DNA of 64,000 nt from Ascaris suum (GCA_013433145.1 CM024168.1:14190868-14254867); one strand, 5' to 3'. Counted from the first letter of the stretch, positions 28,601 through 41,813 are shown. Notes: a model not told the origin generated them from the letters alone. Numbers and translations: made by a program.

Positions 28601-30978
28601 CAGTTGTACATTTGCAAGATGGAACTCTTGCTGCCTTTAATATGTGGGTGATTTTGCCTAATTATTCACTGCACTGCTATAGTGGAAGTTGCACTTCAAT
28701 AACCCATCGAAAATCGGCTTCTTTTGACTTAAAGCAGTTTCGAGTTCTCAAATGAAATAATAACTAGGAGGTTAGGTCGCATCTGATTTGAAAACTTCTA
28801 TGGTGTGATTTAAAAAAGCAATCCACTTAGAGGCAGCTGTATTTATTTGAGGTTTACACGTCGGCCAAAGAGGAGAAAAACACCGCGTTGCTGTACAAAT
28901 ATCTTGTGCACCGCGTTTGTGGAGTCCCGTTTACAACACCAGCACATGTCGTCGAGAAAGATGCCATCTTCGTACCGGCTGGATGGGACAATGAGAAAAA
29001 GTTGGATATCATTCGTGAGACTCTTCCGGATGCCGACCAACCTCTTGAAGTGAGTGATACTTTATGGTTTTGGCCAATAATTTTATTTTTTTGGAGGAGT
29101 GAGCAAAGGAATCGTGAGAGAAGAACGAGGATCGGGAGATGACGCTTGTGGGGACTTTATCAGGGACTGCAAAGGCGAGGAGGGGAGGGGAGGACGAAGT
29201 TGAGTGCAGCAGCCAGCAGCTAGATGAATATAGGAAATGCGTCCCACAGTTATTTGACGAGTTATATGTAAATTTGATAACATAACGCCGTGAACCCGCA
29301 ACAAATGAAGTCTTTCAAATCCGTTAGTCTGATATACTTTACTGCAGTGTGGTGGGTGCAATGCTTAAATTTTTTACGCGCAGTACTGTATGGGTTAGTT
29401 GCATTTTCAGTCACAGAGAACGATATAAATTATGACACAGAAAACCTAGCGGTTAGGGCAAGTGTCCCATGAAGTGCGCGCATCAACGTTAATCTATGTT
29501 TCTGACTTTTATCAAGAACTCAAGAAATTCCTGACTTTTATCAGTCAGAAATCCTAGAAAGAAAGATCTTTCTAATGACCGATGCATATTTCCCATTGTG
29601 AGTGGAACTCGGAAGCAGCGTTGAAAAGGGATTTTTCCCAAAGATTGTCGAAGCGGTTATTCGTCGATGGGACCACCATGCTTTCATTTCCCTCTCTTTT
29701 AAGGTTGGAAAACAGGTAGTGTTTGATACCTGCTGCAGGTGATTTTAATCCCGTTTGGTGGTCGATTTCCCGATTGGTAGCTGCAGCATGGCGAGTATGC
29801 TGACAACTACGTCATCGTGTACGGATGCGTTGTCAATAATTGTGAAAGCAATACATGTTCATATCCAAATTCAAGCTGCTGAAAGCTGTTTGGTTTTCCA
29901 TTAAGGAAAAAACATATCTACAAGGTCGCCGATTTTGATTGGGAATGGTGAGGTCGAGAAGTCTTTGATCAATCCGCATGAATAACTTCTTCTAAGCAAA
30001 AAGAGGATTCAGATGCCTCGAGAACGTCATCAGATAAGGGAGCAGATGGTTGAAGCCGAAGAAGAGCAGGCGTTCCTTCAAAAGCTGGCTAGCGTGGAGA
30101 TGGCCGCACCCAAGAAGACACCACAGCAGAAACCTCCTACTGAAGGCGCTGATGGCAACTCACCGCTGGTCTCTTTCTTCAACAATCTCCTCAAAACAAA
30201 GGAAGGCCAGGTAACAATACATTTTACGTGAGTTGCTTTGAAAGACGGTCGGTGTGCGCTTATTCACTCATGGGTTTTGGATTCATTGAAACCCGCAGGG
30301 TGTATTTCACCAATGTGCAGGTCATGCGTTGCGTGTGGAGACTGGCCATTCTAGATTTGTCAGCATGCCGCTTTCGGTGTATTGATTTATAGCAGACGAG
30401 GGCTGTAGTTACGCGATTTCACTCGTGCGATTTTAATGGCGTAGAGCTCATCGAACTGTATTTGGTATTTTAACCCACGTACGAGATTGATGAAGGCGGA
30501 TATATTTAGTGGATGTTTAATTCGTTTCCACTTACTCAACGATTTACCTACATTCAAGCCATGGGTAGGAAGAAGCAGCAAACATTGCCATGGTTCGTAT
30601 CCGCAAAGCTCACATTAAAATTGGAATTGCAGAATTATTATATGATTATGGAAGGAAAGGGATGGGGCTATGGACTTTAATGGCCAAAAAAGTTTGGATT
30701 CAACGGCATTGCGTATTTCGGGATGTGGAGGTCGTGAAGTCTACCCGCCTCTTCCGTATCAGCGGAATTTTGGGAGAAAGATGGCAGGAGGCTCCGGACC
30801 CATCTTTGACAAACTGATAACTTTGTTGACTAATAATTCGACAGTGGGGCTATTTTAGTCGGTGCAAGCAGCGCGACCGGTTGGCGATCCGCAGGCGCAG
30901 TTGCAAAGGATGTTGGAACAAGTCAACAGTGCGGCTGCAAATCAGTCTTCTAACAACGAAGGTTCCTCGCAAGTATAA
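22621..30978 (+). CDS. Cytoplasmic dynein 1 light intermediate chain, 438 aa, 9 exons
   Basis: Subunit of cytoplasmic dynein 1 that sits on the heavy chain and links the motor to cargo adaptors. Exons: 22621-22709, 23467-23537, 24559-24705, 25740-25985, 26596-26678, 27961-28125, 28852-29049, 30013-30210 and 30859-30978 (1317 nt, all phases consistent). Residues 54-61 GDRQSGKS form the P-loop of the Ras-like domain and TKCD at 235-238 matches the family's G4-like motif. Other family matches are [47 protein letters not shown] and [18 protein letters not shown]. The C-terminal adaptor-binding helix is present ([10 protein letters not shown], about 387-396), followed by a short tail ending in GSSQV. 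Length fits nematode homologues and is shorter than the vertebrate proteins (about 490-520 aa). The intron after exon 3 has a GC donor. A small extra exon between 29050 and 30012 or 30211 and 30858 cannot be excluded. The C. elegans homologue is dli-1. Confidence 0.95.
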
Positions 30979-31037
30979 GCGAGCCCGCCAAACTACATCC
31001 ACTTATCTAATGGCCGTTGTACGTTCGCCAGCGGTAT

Positions 31038-31262
31038 TTACTCCTTGAGCATGTTTTTTTCATATGGAGTGGGTGGGGACGTTGTGGAACCGGTACCACA
31101 AAAAAAATGGGTGGAGGGGGCTTCCAAAGTTATGTAAGACGTAGAGGACTTTATTTGGCCATCGCATGTGAGGAATTTTTTCTCTAAACTTTTGATCGAT
31201 AGTAAATCCATCTGAACAAAGATGTTCCTGCGGATGTTCATCCACGCTCGTGCTTTTGAAAC
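31038..31262 (-). CDS. Candidate terminal exon, convergent to the dynein gene
   Basis: 75 codons from acceptor GAATTCAG|GTTTCA (31262) to a TAA at 31038, only 60 bases from the dynein stop codon and on the opposite strand. The peptide starts VSKARAWMNIRRNIFVQMDL and ends in a Ser/Thr/Pro-rich st. Confidence 0.3.
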   Translation of the reverse strand, partial: VSKARAWMNIRRNIFVQMDLLSIKSLEKKFLTCDGQIKSSTSYITLEAPSTHFFCGTGSTTSPPTPYEKNMLKE

Positions 31263-31413
31263 CTGAATTCACTCATCGACGTATTGCTTTAACGTATGAG
31301 CGTCTGTTTCCTTGCAAAGAGCCTTAACTTTTTTAAAAGAAAAGATGAGGGTTTTATTTGTTTGCTTTAACGGTATTCCCTGGAAGCATCGGTTTGCTCA
31401 TGTCCTTTAAAGA

Positions 31414-31605
31414 TTATGAGGTTCGGCTGTCCGCACAGAATGGACGTAAATTCCTTTCTAACGGGTGTCTTAGAATCGTTGGAGTGTCCTCATGGTTATT
31501 ACTCCTACTACACTTTGCACAGTGCTGCTTAAACGATATCCTACCGCGAAATGTGCGTAGGTTACGACGGTAACGACGACAGTTTGGGGGCAGACAAATT
31601 TTCAT
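31414..31605 (-). CDS. Weak candidate ORF, Arg/Cys-rich, 63 aa
   Basis: ATG-initiated frame to TAA with a basic Cys-containing peptide (MKICLPPNCRRYRRNLRTFR, FKQHCAKCSRSNN). The plus strand is also open here for 71 codons (31358-31573), and the segment may belong to the dynein 3' UTR. No zinc-finger spacing I recognise. Could be an exon of the same minus-strand unit as 31038-31262. Confidence 0.22.
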   Translation of the reverse strand: MKICLPPNCRRYRRNLRTFRGRISFKQHCAKCSRSNNHEDTPTILRHPLERNLRPFCADSRTS

Positions 31606-32235
31606 TCTTATTTGTTCATTCGTATCAAGTTATCTGATTCGGGGTGACATGTCGCTGACGCGGTCTGCGGTTCTTCCTAAAATCTGTCTTTGTGATTGCT
31701 ATTGCTTTATTATCGGACCCGGGAGTCCGTCTCTCCCTCTCCCTCTTCCCCCTTTATTTTATGCTCGGCGTGATGTGATTTCACTTGTTCCATCCAGAAA
31801 GAATGTTTAAAAAACCTTCCCAGGCCAAGTTGACCGGAGAAGATGGGCGCTGTGATTGAAGGGGTCTTTCACTCCCCCTTCCCTTCTCTCTTTTGATCAT
31901 GCAATGACGGCCGTTCACTTTGTGAAGGCACAAAACGCTTAATGACGGCATTCCCCGAAACATAGGGGCCAATATATTTTGTTGCCAACAAATCGTTTGG
32001 CACGCGATTTCTTCCCAGAGTGAAACGTATTTGTTAACATACATTGCCGGTCGCCCTGATTGCTGTATTTTGCTGTGCTAATGGACTGTTTGGTACTTTG
32101 CTATCATTCGATAATATATACAGCAATATCCAAAGAAAAGTTACGATTCATACGTGAACCAAGTGGGCAAGGAAGTGGCTTAAAGAATGGGCAGGGTAAG
32201 AAGTGCCTTCAAAACTAAATCACATATGTTTCCAA
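31606..32235. other. Intergenic, pyrimidine-rich patches
   Basis: Contains C/T-rich runs near 31725-31750 and 31865-31890. An 87-codon minus frame (31781-32044) overlaps these runs and shows no family signature. No gene called. Confidence 0.45.
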
Positions 32236-32769
32236 TCAGACAAGAGCAAATGGCCTAACGGAAAAACTGATTAAAGCGTATTCCGGTGCTCTTATATACA
32301 AAAAAGAGCCACTTGCACCAAGGTGGAGAGTGATGGTTTGCAACCATACAACGCAGGGAGAGGTGTGTGGTAAAATTCGAAAACGAGTGTCATATGCAGA
32401 AATGTGTTGAGGGATAGGTGGATGTGTGCAAATCAGAAGAAAGGCACATATGAATGCTGCAAATCTGAGGCAGGGAATGATTAAAAGGACGTTATGCACA
32501 TATATCCAAGGATTAAGAAATCGAACGATTAGATGGTAAAAAGAAATTTGTGAACTGGAGTCTTCCTCTCGCGAATGGTGTAAATATCTCCAATTCTTCA
32601 CGATAATCAACGGGCACGTTAAATGACAAAGCTCCCACTTGTTCGCAGCAGTAGGGTACAACGTCGAAACAGGGATGTACCACGTGTTCCTCTTCTTTTC
32701 TGAAAACGTTCCACCCAGAGTACAAGGCTTATGGATGTAGAAGAGGAGGGCGCCAAACAATTTAGGCAT
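32236..32769 (-). CDS. Long hypothetical ORF, 177 codons
   Basis: The longest single open frame on the minus strand apart from 57408-57956, with ATG at 32769 and stop at 32236. The peptide has a hydrophobic middle (NVLLIIPCLRFAAFICAFLL) and many aromatic residues. An acceptor-like TTTTCAG at about 32700 could make its first part intronic. A second frame (32513-32725) is also open and looks equally protein-like (EEEHVVHPCFDVVPYCCEQV). It lies 390 bases downstream of the Tudor stop codon. No family recognised; possibly an exon of a separate gene, possibly chance. Confidence 0.3.
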   Translation of the reverse strand: MPKLFGALLFYIHKPCTLGGTFSEKKRNTWYIPVSTLYPTAANKWELCHLTCPLIIVKNWRYLHHSREEDSSSQISFYHLIVRFLNPWIYVHNVLLIIPCLRFAAFICAFLLICTHPPIPQHISAYDTRFRILPHTSPCVVWLQTITLHLGASGSFLYIRAPEYALISFSVRPFALV

Positions 32770-33159
32770 GCGCTCGTGCTTTAAAAAGGAAAAAGAATAG
32801 CAGAAAAATAAAACTGTCTAATAAAACAAGGACATTTCTAATTGGATGGAATAGGGTAAAAAACCACTATGACATGAAAAGCTTTCTTCCGACTGAGACT
32901 TAAAGAAATCCAAGCGCAGCAATTGTCTTTTCCTGGCCATCTTCCTATCACAGCCACCTCGCCTCCTAGTCTTAATGTGTCAGCAGTTTTTGTACAGCGT
33001 AACCAATGGAGAACTATTTTTCTTGAACAAGAGTGCTTATCAAATAGGTGCGGAGGAAGGGGGAGGAGGAGAGAAGGGAGGCTGAGATCCAATTGAATGC
33101 TAGAGTTCTACAGCATTTTTCCTTAACACAGCATCAGGCTGCTAACAAACAACAGAAGC

Positions 33160-36100
33160 TCACATTTTTTCGACGATATCCCAAATGTTTTGCCCCTCAT
33201 CGTTTGTAAACTCGGCCTTATACGGTGGCCCGCCTTTCGTCCGTTCACAATGGACGTTAACCGTCGAACCGTCGGGTAAAATACGACGAAGTATGGCCGT
33301 TTCTGAGAAGTGTGGGTGGTGCTCCATTGCAGATGGAAAACGACAGACGTACATCTATAATCACGCACATAGCAAACGGATTTTCCGTCATTATTTCAGT
33401 CAGTGAGAAACAGCGCTCGACTCATTCAAACGAACGGTTTCTGTCTTAGAGATAGACGCCCAAAAACATTGAAGGGGAGACAGGAACTCCCCAGAACCCG
33501 AAGTTGCATCTGTATAGATCCCGTTCCAACTAAAAAGCATTACGAGTCATGAACTGGTTGCACTGAAAGGGGAAGAGTCGTTAAATGAGAGCAAAGGAGG
33601 TCTCTATTCAAGCTTACAGAGCAACTGTATAAAGCCAACGGAGGTGTAACATGTAAGTGGATTTCAAAAAAGATGCAGATATAACAGAAGCCGCGTTCTC
33701 ATAAATCAACCCAAACTCGATTGGCAAATTGAACTGATGACAAGGATTGGGGATGTTTCGGACGCAGAGGATGACATCAGCCTTTTGTAATTCGGCCAAC
33801 ACCGAAGTTCATCCGATCGCAGTACCATTCGGTAATGCATCCTTTCCCTCCCATGAAGCATACACTTCCACGCACAAGCGTCAAAGCGCCAAGATGAGAG
33901 GATACCCGGGACAGAACTCTGATGGGGAATATGCGATACCCGCACGCTAACCACCACACTATACGCACCTCGGCATCAGTCACAGGAGAAAAAAATGCAT
34001 TGAGAGGTAAATGCAAAGTCGATCTATCCTTGACGTTTCGGCAGCTTACAATGCCAACAGGAAAACTGCGCAAACCGCTACCCATCCCACTCCATAAGGA
34101 TCCATGCTTCAGCTATGAGAACAAAGCATCGAAAATTAACACGAAAAATGACAAAAGAACTAGAATAATTGCTAAATGGATCACTCTCAATGTTAAACAA
34201 ATTTCTCTTTTTTTATTTAAGTCGCCAACGATTAATATTATCTCAAACAAACGTTCGAAAGCGGAATAAAATACGCCATATTTACGGGCGTTAGTTCATC
34301 TTTGAATGAGTACTTGACAAGCTCTTTGAGAACACTTGCTTTAAAGCGGTTATTGAAAGTATGGGAATACAAGCCGAAGGCTTCTAAAAGGTACATTGGC
34401 ACACAACGTTTGCACATGAAATATATATTATTAATGAAGCAATAAGAGATTGAAGGAAACTGTAGGCGACGTAAATAAACTCCACAACTGAAAATCAAAA
34501 TAACGCATAAAACATACGAATGGAGTGTCGGCAAACTGTTTCGTTAGTATTCGCAACGATCCATTATAACAGCATTCTACTGGAAGGATCTTTTTCCAGC
34601 CATGATCCGCAGCTCTAATTTCCACTTCGGCTTCGGTTATTTTGCTGACGATGACACGATACACATGATTCTTCAGCCTATCCCTCTCGAGGTAGGCGCA
34701 CGCTGTATGCGGTGATATCATTTCTCTGGGGAATGGTGACAGCGTTGACCACTGAAACAACAACCTTCTTCCAACTTCAACAATATTGCTACGCATCCAA
34801 CCGGAAAAGCAACCGCAGCTTATTATTAGAGAATCCGAGAGAAAAAACAAAACATATGGCGAGCTTATTGCTCAGGAATGAGAGTGGGGAAATATGCACT
34901 GAGCTTGTTCCAAAGAATTTGTGTGCAAATGGATGCTAATAGAGGAAACCACCTTCACAAATCATTCGGTCCAGCAGTTCGAATGACGTTATTACTACAA
35001 CTCCTCCTCCCCCCCCCCCCCTTTCGCGCAATTATCTCCACAGCTTCCGCATGCCAACGGATGCACTAACGTGGTTAAGAAGGAAGGCGTCATAACATCA
35101 CAGATCTGTGAACTTATAAGATCACAAATTCATTGGATTCTCCCCCTTTCAATGTGACTGGACGGTTAATATTAACAAATTATTCTTGAATTATTTCACC
35201 ATCTCACTAAAGATACATCTTATGTCGTATTTTCTATCAAAACTTTCAATCCCTCTCAACATTAAAACGGCCATTTCCCAAACTTTGGTAGTTTCCTGTA
35301 ACACCCAACGAGGATGTGTCGATTCAACGAAGCAATTTTTGATAAACAATTGTGACGGGCTACGGTCCACAATCTCGGCCAACAAGCAACTCCATCTCTT
35401 GCCAGCTAATCCAATAAGTCGCTACCTTCGGCAATTACCCTGCAACGATAAGATCAAGCGTTTATGCTGCGACGCATTAGTGTTGCATACGGCCGACAGC
35501 GCTGCTGTATCGCAACCTACGAGTAGTCCCTCTCTTTCTGCAAACTTTCTTGAAAAATAAATATTTGCTGGGCACTACTCTATTGCGCTTGAAATTGATA
35601 GGTGCTCTTTCGGGATTTGGCACAACGATCGAGTGCTGCATGTGGAGTGCTGAAATACCTCCTTTACTTTCGTACGGGAGCCGTCCGGATACACGGTCCA
35701 GGCAATCTCAAGCTCAACCTCACCTTATCATTAAGCTGCTTTTCCATATATTCCACGGCTTGACTGTGATACTCGGAATGCAGGTAGATGAAACGCGAGT
35801 TCTCCACATGGCATACATATAAACGTGATGACCCAATCGGCTTCTCCAACCTGCAGCAATACCCTAACCTCGAATGAACATCGTTCTTATGTACCATAGT
35901 CTTCAACTTTCTTATATTCTTTCCTTTTCTCTTATCTCTCTATCTAAACGGCTAAAAAGCAGACTCGGTAAAAACTACTGCAGCTTCTATGCGAGAGGGG
36001 ACTTGCTTTTAATCAGTTTGCTAAGAGATGCTCAATTATAGAATTTTTTGTGAAGACAGCAACGAAGGAGTTATCACCCTCCCGCGCAGATAGCAAAGGG

Positions 36101-39100
36101 GGAGCAGCCACGGAAACCAATTCATGACAAAGGCGACACGGCAGTTTCTTGTATCATCTAACGATGTATTCCTTCGGATAAAGCAACTTCAAAATCTTAG
36201 AGAATTCCCTTCCCCTCCCCTCACCTTCTCTCCAGTAGGCTGTAAAATGAATGCTGAGATTTCACTGACGATCCCATACAAGACACACCCCTATAAAAGT
36301 GCATGGTACGCCTCGCAGGCTATACACCGCATATGAGAAAAGAGTCTGCTGCTGTTGCTCCATCCTCTGCCAATATTTGTGTTGTTGATGAGTGGTGATG
36401 ATACTTAACAGTAAAAATCCCGCTGATGAAAGAAAACCATCGATCTTCTAAACCTGCGTTACTAAAGTAATTTTACCGGATCGCACGCGAAATCCCTTTT
36501 TCTGGACATGCGGGCAAAATGGGGGTGGGGTGGCAAGTGTTATGTGCTCCCTCACCTCCTCATCTGCAGAGACGTGGCACACGATGATATTTTACTGAAA
36601 GGAAACCTCTAGCCTTCCACAAATTATTTCAGCAGTGCGCAATTTCTTATACCTAAGCATTGCACGTTGCACCTGTAACGTCAAAACACTGCAACACAAA
36701 TTGGCGTCCTTTAATTACCTCTCAAGATGTCGGACGTGAGGGAATTCTTCGGGTTCGTCCTCAAAATCTGATTGGTAATCTTCATCTTCCTCAGCATTAC
36801 TCCTGTTCTATAAACACGCCCTATTATTCCTCCGCCACTTTTGTCAACATAACTTCAGAAAAGATGCAATTTGAATGATTTAAATAGATGAAAATTAACA
36901 AACATCAAACAAGAAATGTTCTTCCATAAAATGCTTCAAACAATTAGTCCATACATCTGTCCCTCCCCATCCCTCTTCCATATCCGCCGTAAAAAACTAC
37001 AAACCGTGCACTGTAAATACTGCACAGGGGATTCTTTTTACTCCAGTCCTTTGGTAGTACGATATGAGAGGTACGCTGCATATACAGTACAACTTGAAGG
37101 TTTCATCAGACCCAGAAAGACAAGAAGCGATCAAAAACATGGAAAAAATTACGAGAATGGCAAGTCTATATCTATATAAATATTGTATGCTATCCGCTCA
37201 CAAATGGAGGAGAACGGATTAATCGCAATATGCGAACGTATATGAAATTTTCACCTCCATTTGAGCCATTCGTGTTTGCCACCTCCTCTCCCGCGCTGCC
37301 TCGTGCGCAGGATGTACTTCCCTCGGATAGAACATTACGCCTAAATTGCGACCCTCGATCGTTGGATGGTAGAGATTAACGCGATACGGTATACAGGAGA
37401 CATTGGCCAATTCAACACGAACTAGCCTCTCACAATCAGCCAGCAGCGTTTGGAATGCAGCCACCTTCGCTGCAGTCAAGTCATTTATACACACATCTGC
37501 AATGTACTTCATACTGCAGCACAACCAGTACGAAAGAATTCCTCGTATTCTTCACTGTTATCACTTGATGAAATATCTTTAGCAGTCTCTTAGAAGGATT
37601 CTCCAGAAGTACACTGAAATACGCAAGGAAATTCAACGAATGAAACCATTTTTAATACTCAGAACTTTTTAAGGATAAAATGGAAAAAAGGATTAAGGAT
37701 GAATTTAAGGATAAAACGCATCTGTCTCAATAGCATCTCGCCCTACTCCTTCCAAAAAAGAGGCATGAGCAAGCTGGATTATAAAAACCCTTGAAAACAG
37801 ATAAAGACTATTTGAAATTACTCATACAGTTCGGCAACAAAGTTATAATCGAGTGCACAAGCAAAACGAAACCGTCAAATCTTCCGCTAAGTGGGAATGC
37901 AAAGGCAATGCCGTATTCATGTATTTATGATAAGAAATTCTACGCAACCAAGCAGCCCGCTGCCGAAACAACTACAAGGGTATGAAGAATGCGGTAACTT
38001 GCCTTTCATTCTACAACGCAAAGCAAGTGGCGGTAACCTCCCGAATTCCTTCATCAGTGGCCGAACCTTCGACGCATCACCTAAGTTCTCGGTACCGTAA
38101 TCGACGACATCGGTGAGGACATCCAATCCGTCGTAATATTCGAGGATTTTGGCTCTTCGCCAAACACCACCTGACCTTATCACACATGCCATGCCGGAAA
38201 ACAACTGCAAGGCAACGCTTACTATATAGTATCTTTGAAAGGACACAGCGACTCATTTTCTTTTTTTGCAGACGTCGCTCTGGCAGTTTCTGCCATCTCT
38301 ACCATTCAGATAAATGTATTCCTTGTATTCTAGACGACCTCTGTCGCTCCATTTCTACCATCTATGCAGTGAGTGCATCTTTTGAACTCTCCATAATGGA
38401 GTGGAGTTTTGAACATGAATTGGAGTTATTTATTTCGCAACTTTTCCCCGAAACTAACAAAAATACTAAGCAGTTCAGAACCGAAGATTGAAAAATGGTA
38501 TCTGCGCTTTCCCAAAACAAATTCAAGGAAATAAGCACTCAAGTCTGCTAGAGAAAACATAAAACCATGAGCAAGGTGGAACCTCACTTCGGACAAAACC
38601 CCCCACAACCTGGATTTCTTTTCGCCGGTGTGCATAAGCAACCACTTGGTAATAATAGAACTCGTGCTTATGCTTTTTTGATCTCAATAACCTGGAAGAA
38701 AGCCCGTGCTGAAGCATGAGTAATGGACGTTTCTCTCGAAAAAAATTAAACACATAAAAGATTCCATCATTTACGATTCCATCATTCTGACCTATACCAA
38801 TTACACAAGCTGAAAGCTGTAGTGAACGAATAGAAAGAAAAGGCTGGGTGCGAAAATGCTCCCTCGTTCCTATATACCTTTGAACTTATCTCTGTCCCAC
38901 ATTGTTCTTAATGCTCCGTGCGAATAAAATAAAAACTACGAAAGTCTTGCGGTCTTGCGCGCTTCACGGTCAACTCCAACAGGTGCAAGCCACACCTGGC
39001 ATTTTAACACACCTGTCCCCAGCTTGTGGCAGGCCATGGTTAGATGTGGTCTTGGTTTAGCGCTTCTACGACTGCAATAATTCTGTAAGGGCCCGAAATC

Positions 39101-41813
39101 ACATGCAACAATCTGAAGCCTTGTCTCGTCGCGTGTTGGGGCTAAATAATCAAAATTCCTTATGGCGCCTATACAAGCTTCAACAACCAAATGCGAATAT
39201 GAAATAAACTCTAATGTATACACAATGCTTACAGAACTACTATTTCCGCAGCACACTCAACATTGCATTATTCCAACATAATCAAATAGAAGGACAGGCT
39301 CGCACTCAAATTGAACAAACTATTCTTTTAGCTAATGATTAACCTCAACTTCATAGAACATTTTACAGGCTATCAGAAATTCAATCATATAAAGTAAAAT
39401 AAGCAAAGGAATAACCTCATTTTTCTTAAAGACCGGCAAATCATGACTGTCATAGAATGCACACATTTGTTCTTGCAGCTGTCTGCAGGCTTTGTCGAGT
39501 GATTTCGGCTGGAAATAACACGATAGTTATCTATGAAAATAACGGTATTTTTGAAACACGTTGAACAAACATCTGAAATAAAATGGCAAGTCAACGGCAT
39601 CTGAGTGCTCTATTACCTTATCGATAAGCGATCCATCGGTGGCTGAAGAATGTACGAATCTTTATTTTCTTTAACATTCGCCCTCATTCTTTCACTGAGT
39701 AAAAGTAGAGAAAATCACTTAAAGCCTATAAAAAAATATCTAAAACGGGGAATGTTACACATGAGATCTCATCTATGACGCTCCCGAAACACAAATTCAT
39801 TGCACTAAATTAGATAAAAAAAAGCAAGTTGCATCACTATGGATAATATTTCAAGAAACGGTAGAAAAACCACAAAATCAACGAACCCGAACACTAAAAT
39901 CATAAGGAGAGAATTCATATGGGATTTTTGCATAGAATACAGGTCGAGAAGCGTTCGCACATTTCGAAGGCGCATCAGTTTCCACGCCATTTGCAGCCAT
40001 ATTGAAATGATAGTAGATTAATACGGATGAATCGGCATATTTCCAACAATACTGAGGATACATATCACTCATTTCTGAAATAATGGTTGCAAATTGTTCA
40101 ATAAATTAAGCTCAGTTGAACTTCACAGCTAATTAGTTAGGCCTCATTTGACAACATTCTTCATGAATATATCGGCCCGCTGCAGAAAAGCACACGTAAA
40201 ATAAGTAAACCTGCACGAATATAAAGTCTTTTAAGAGAAGAAGAGCGGAAGGAAACTATGTCGCTTGCAAGTGAAACACCTTCTTCCAGGATAGAATGAT
40301 ATTCACGAATCGATTACAACGCGAAAAGCGACTACACAGAAGGCAGCAATAACCTGGAATCAAACAAGATAACGCAGGGACAGGGCACGTCAAATGCGGT
40401 CGGGGTCAGTTTTTGTGCCCATGATCTCATTTGAACTGAAACACTATGAATTCCGCTCCAATATGGTCGACCGCAATCGTCTTTGGCCCATTATCCTAAG
40501 TGGGCCACTTGGCAAGGAATAAAGAAATTTCAGGTAAATCAACAAACCGACGTTTAAATGCCCGATTTTCTTTGGAATCAATAAAATTTTGTTGGGAAAG
40601 TACGTGTGAAATAAAAGCTTTCTATACAATCGTCAGGCCAGCAAACATAACAACAATTAGGAAACGATAAACTGAAGGAGAAAAAACCTCCGACTGGACC
40701 GCCTTCTTCATTTTCCTTCTTCCATACTTCTCTCATTCAAAATCCCTTCCCACTATATGGTCACTTTTGGAAAAAACGAATTCTATAAACCCTTTGAATA
40801 TTTATATTTATCTTACAATACTTCGAAGGGCTGATGCCATGGCCCTAATGGTGTGCCTTGCACCCCATCCCACTCTCAGTAGTAATCCGCTCCGGAGTTT
40901 TACCGGTGCAATTAGATATGAAGAAAACGATACGTCCATGGAAAATTACGAATATATAAGAAAATAGAATACTGTGTAATACAAATAGCAATACAAGAGA
41001 ACAAGAAATACTGTGTCTTACTTCTGAGTCTCCATTCAGTGCCCGTCTCAACCATTACCATCTCTCTGCAGTCGCTAAGTGCCATTTGTTCGGAGCCTTC
41101 CAGTAATGCATTATTGGAGGACGAGCTTGGAAATGAATCGGCATCACACTTATTCGATGATGAAGGTAACGGATCGCATTTGTCGCAGTGTTCGTCCCAA
41201 ACCGATACCTTCGCGAAACCGGCCATCCTAGTCTGTAAAAAGATGAAACTCTCACAAGGAATTGTTTTTTCGAAACCAAAAGGCGATACCATCTAACATA
41301 AATTACGCCGTAGATACTCCTCAAGTGCAAAGAAACAAGTGGAAAAGGATGCCACGCCACGCGTAGTACTGAACTTTTGAGTCTCACTCACCTCAGCGAG
41401 CACTTGTGCATATTAAAGGTAAACAATAAAATGCGCACATCAACAGAGTGTTATTTTAAATCCTCAGTTTACCCATAAAAATGTTTCAGAAAAGGTCACT
41501 TAAATGATGCAAAATGCGAAATCCACCGCCTCAGACGTATTTCAATTTTTGAGCATCTTAAAGTGTCGACAACTTTTTCTAATATGAACTTAAACTTTGG
41601 CAAGGAAGTCATCCTGCAGTAGACATCATGCTCACTCAAGTTTTCTGGATTCTGCAGTTCCCAAGTTCCAGCTATCACCGAGGCAAACATGATGTAGCCA
41701 TAATGCACTTCGCGAATGTTAATTTTGCCTTTGCAAAAACGAATGCAACAGAAGTTTTCAGAGGGAACAGAGAGGAAATGATAGCTTGCGGGAAATTTGA
41801 TTCCGTTTGCGAC
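33160..41813 (-). CDS. Multi-Tudor domain protein, about 683 aa, 13 exons
   Basis: Proposed exons: 41813-41679, 41232-41022, 40074-39895, 39642-39617, 39508-39416, 38204-38003, 37496-37255, 36807-36719, 35850-35724, 35421-35200, 34751-34518, 33781-33686 and 33354-33160 (2052 nt, phases consistent). A complete extended Tudor domain spans about residues 145-340. It has the N-terminal strand VFYAKIPYEFSPYDF, helix SLDKACRQLQEQMCAFYDSH, core GVWRRAKILEYYDG and TDVVDYGTENLG, and the closing half ERLVRVELANVSCIPYRVNL. An acidic linker (NRSNAEEDEDYQSDFEDEPE) follows. Then come one or two divergent Tudor units with SSRLYVCHVENSRFIYLHSE, RWSCLLAEIVDRSPSQLFIK, VYRVIVSKITEAEVEIRAAD and DVILCVRNIPNP, and a terminal strand GGPPYKAEFTNDEG. 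Extended Tudor domains bind methyl-arginine or act as scaffolds in small-RNA and germ-granule proteins; C. elegans EKL-1, RSD-6 and SIMR-1 are plausible relatives but I cannot choose. The intron after 38003 has a GC donor. The first exon and the true start are uncertain; MAGFAKVSVWDEH at 41226 is an alternative start. Confidence 0.8.

Noticed and set aside
29412..29452. Possible extra dynein exon after TTTTCAG
   Set aside because: Its length (41 bases) breaks the reading phase between the exons ending at 29049 and starting at 30013.
33706..34085. Overlapping minus frames of 83 and 102 codons between Tudor exons
   Set aside because: They do not join in phase to exon 34751-34518 or continue the Tudor pattern. 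The frame starting DVILCVRNIPNP at 33781 does, so it was preferred.
38936..39256. 106-codon minus frame inside a Tudor intron
   Set aside because: Exons 39508-39416 and 38204-38003 already join in phase 0 and give a continuous Tudor domain; including this segment would interrupt it.
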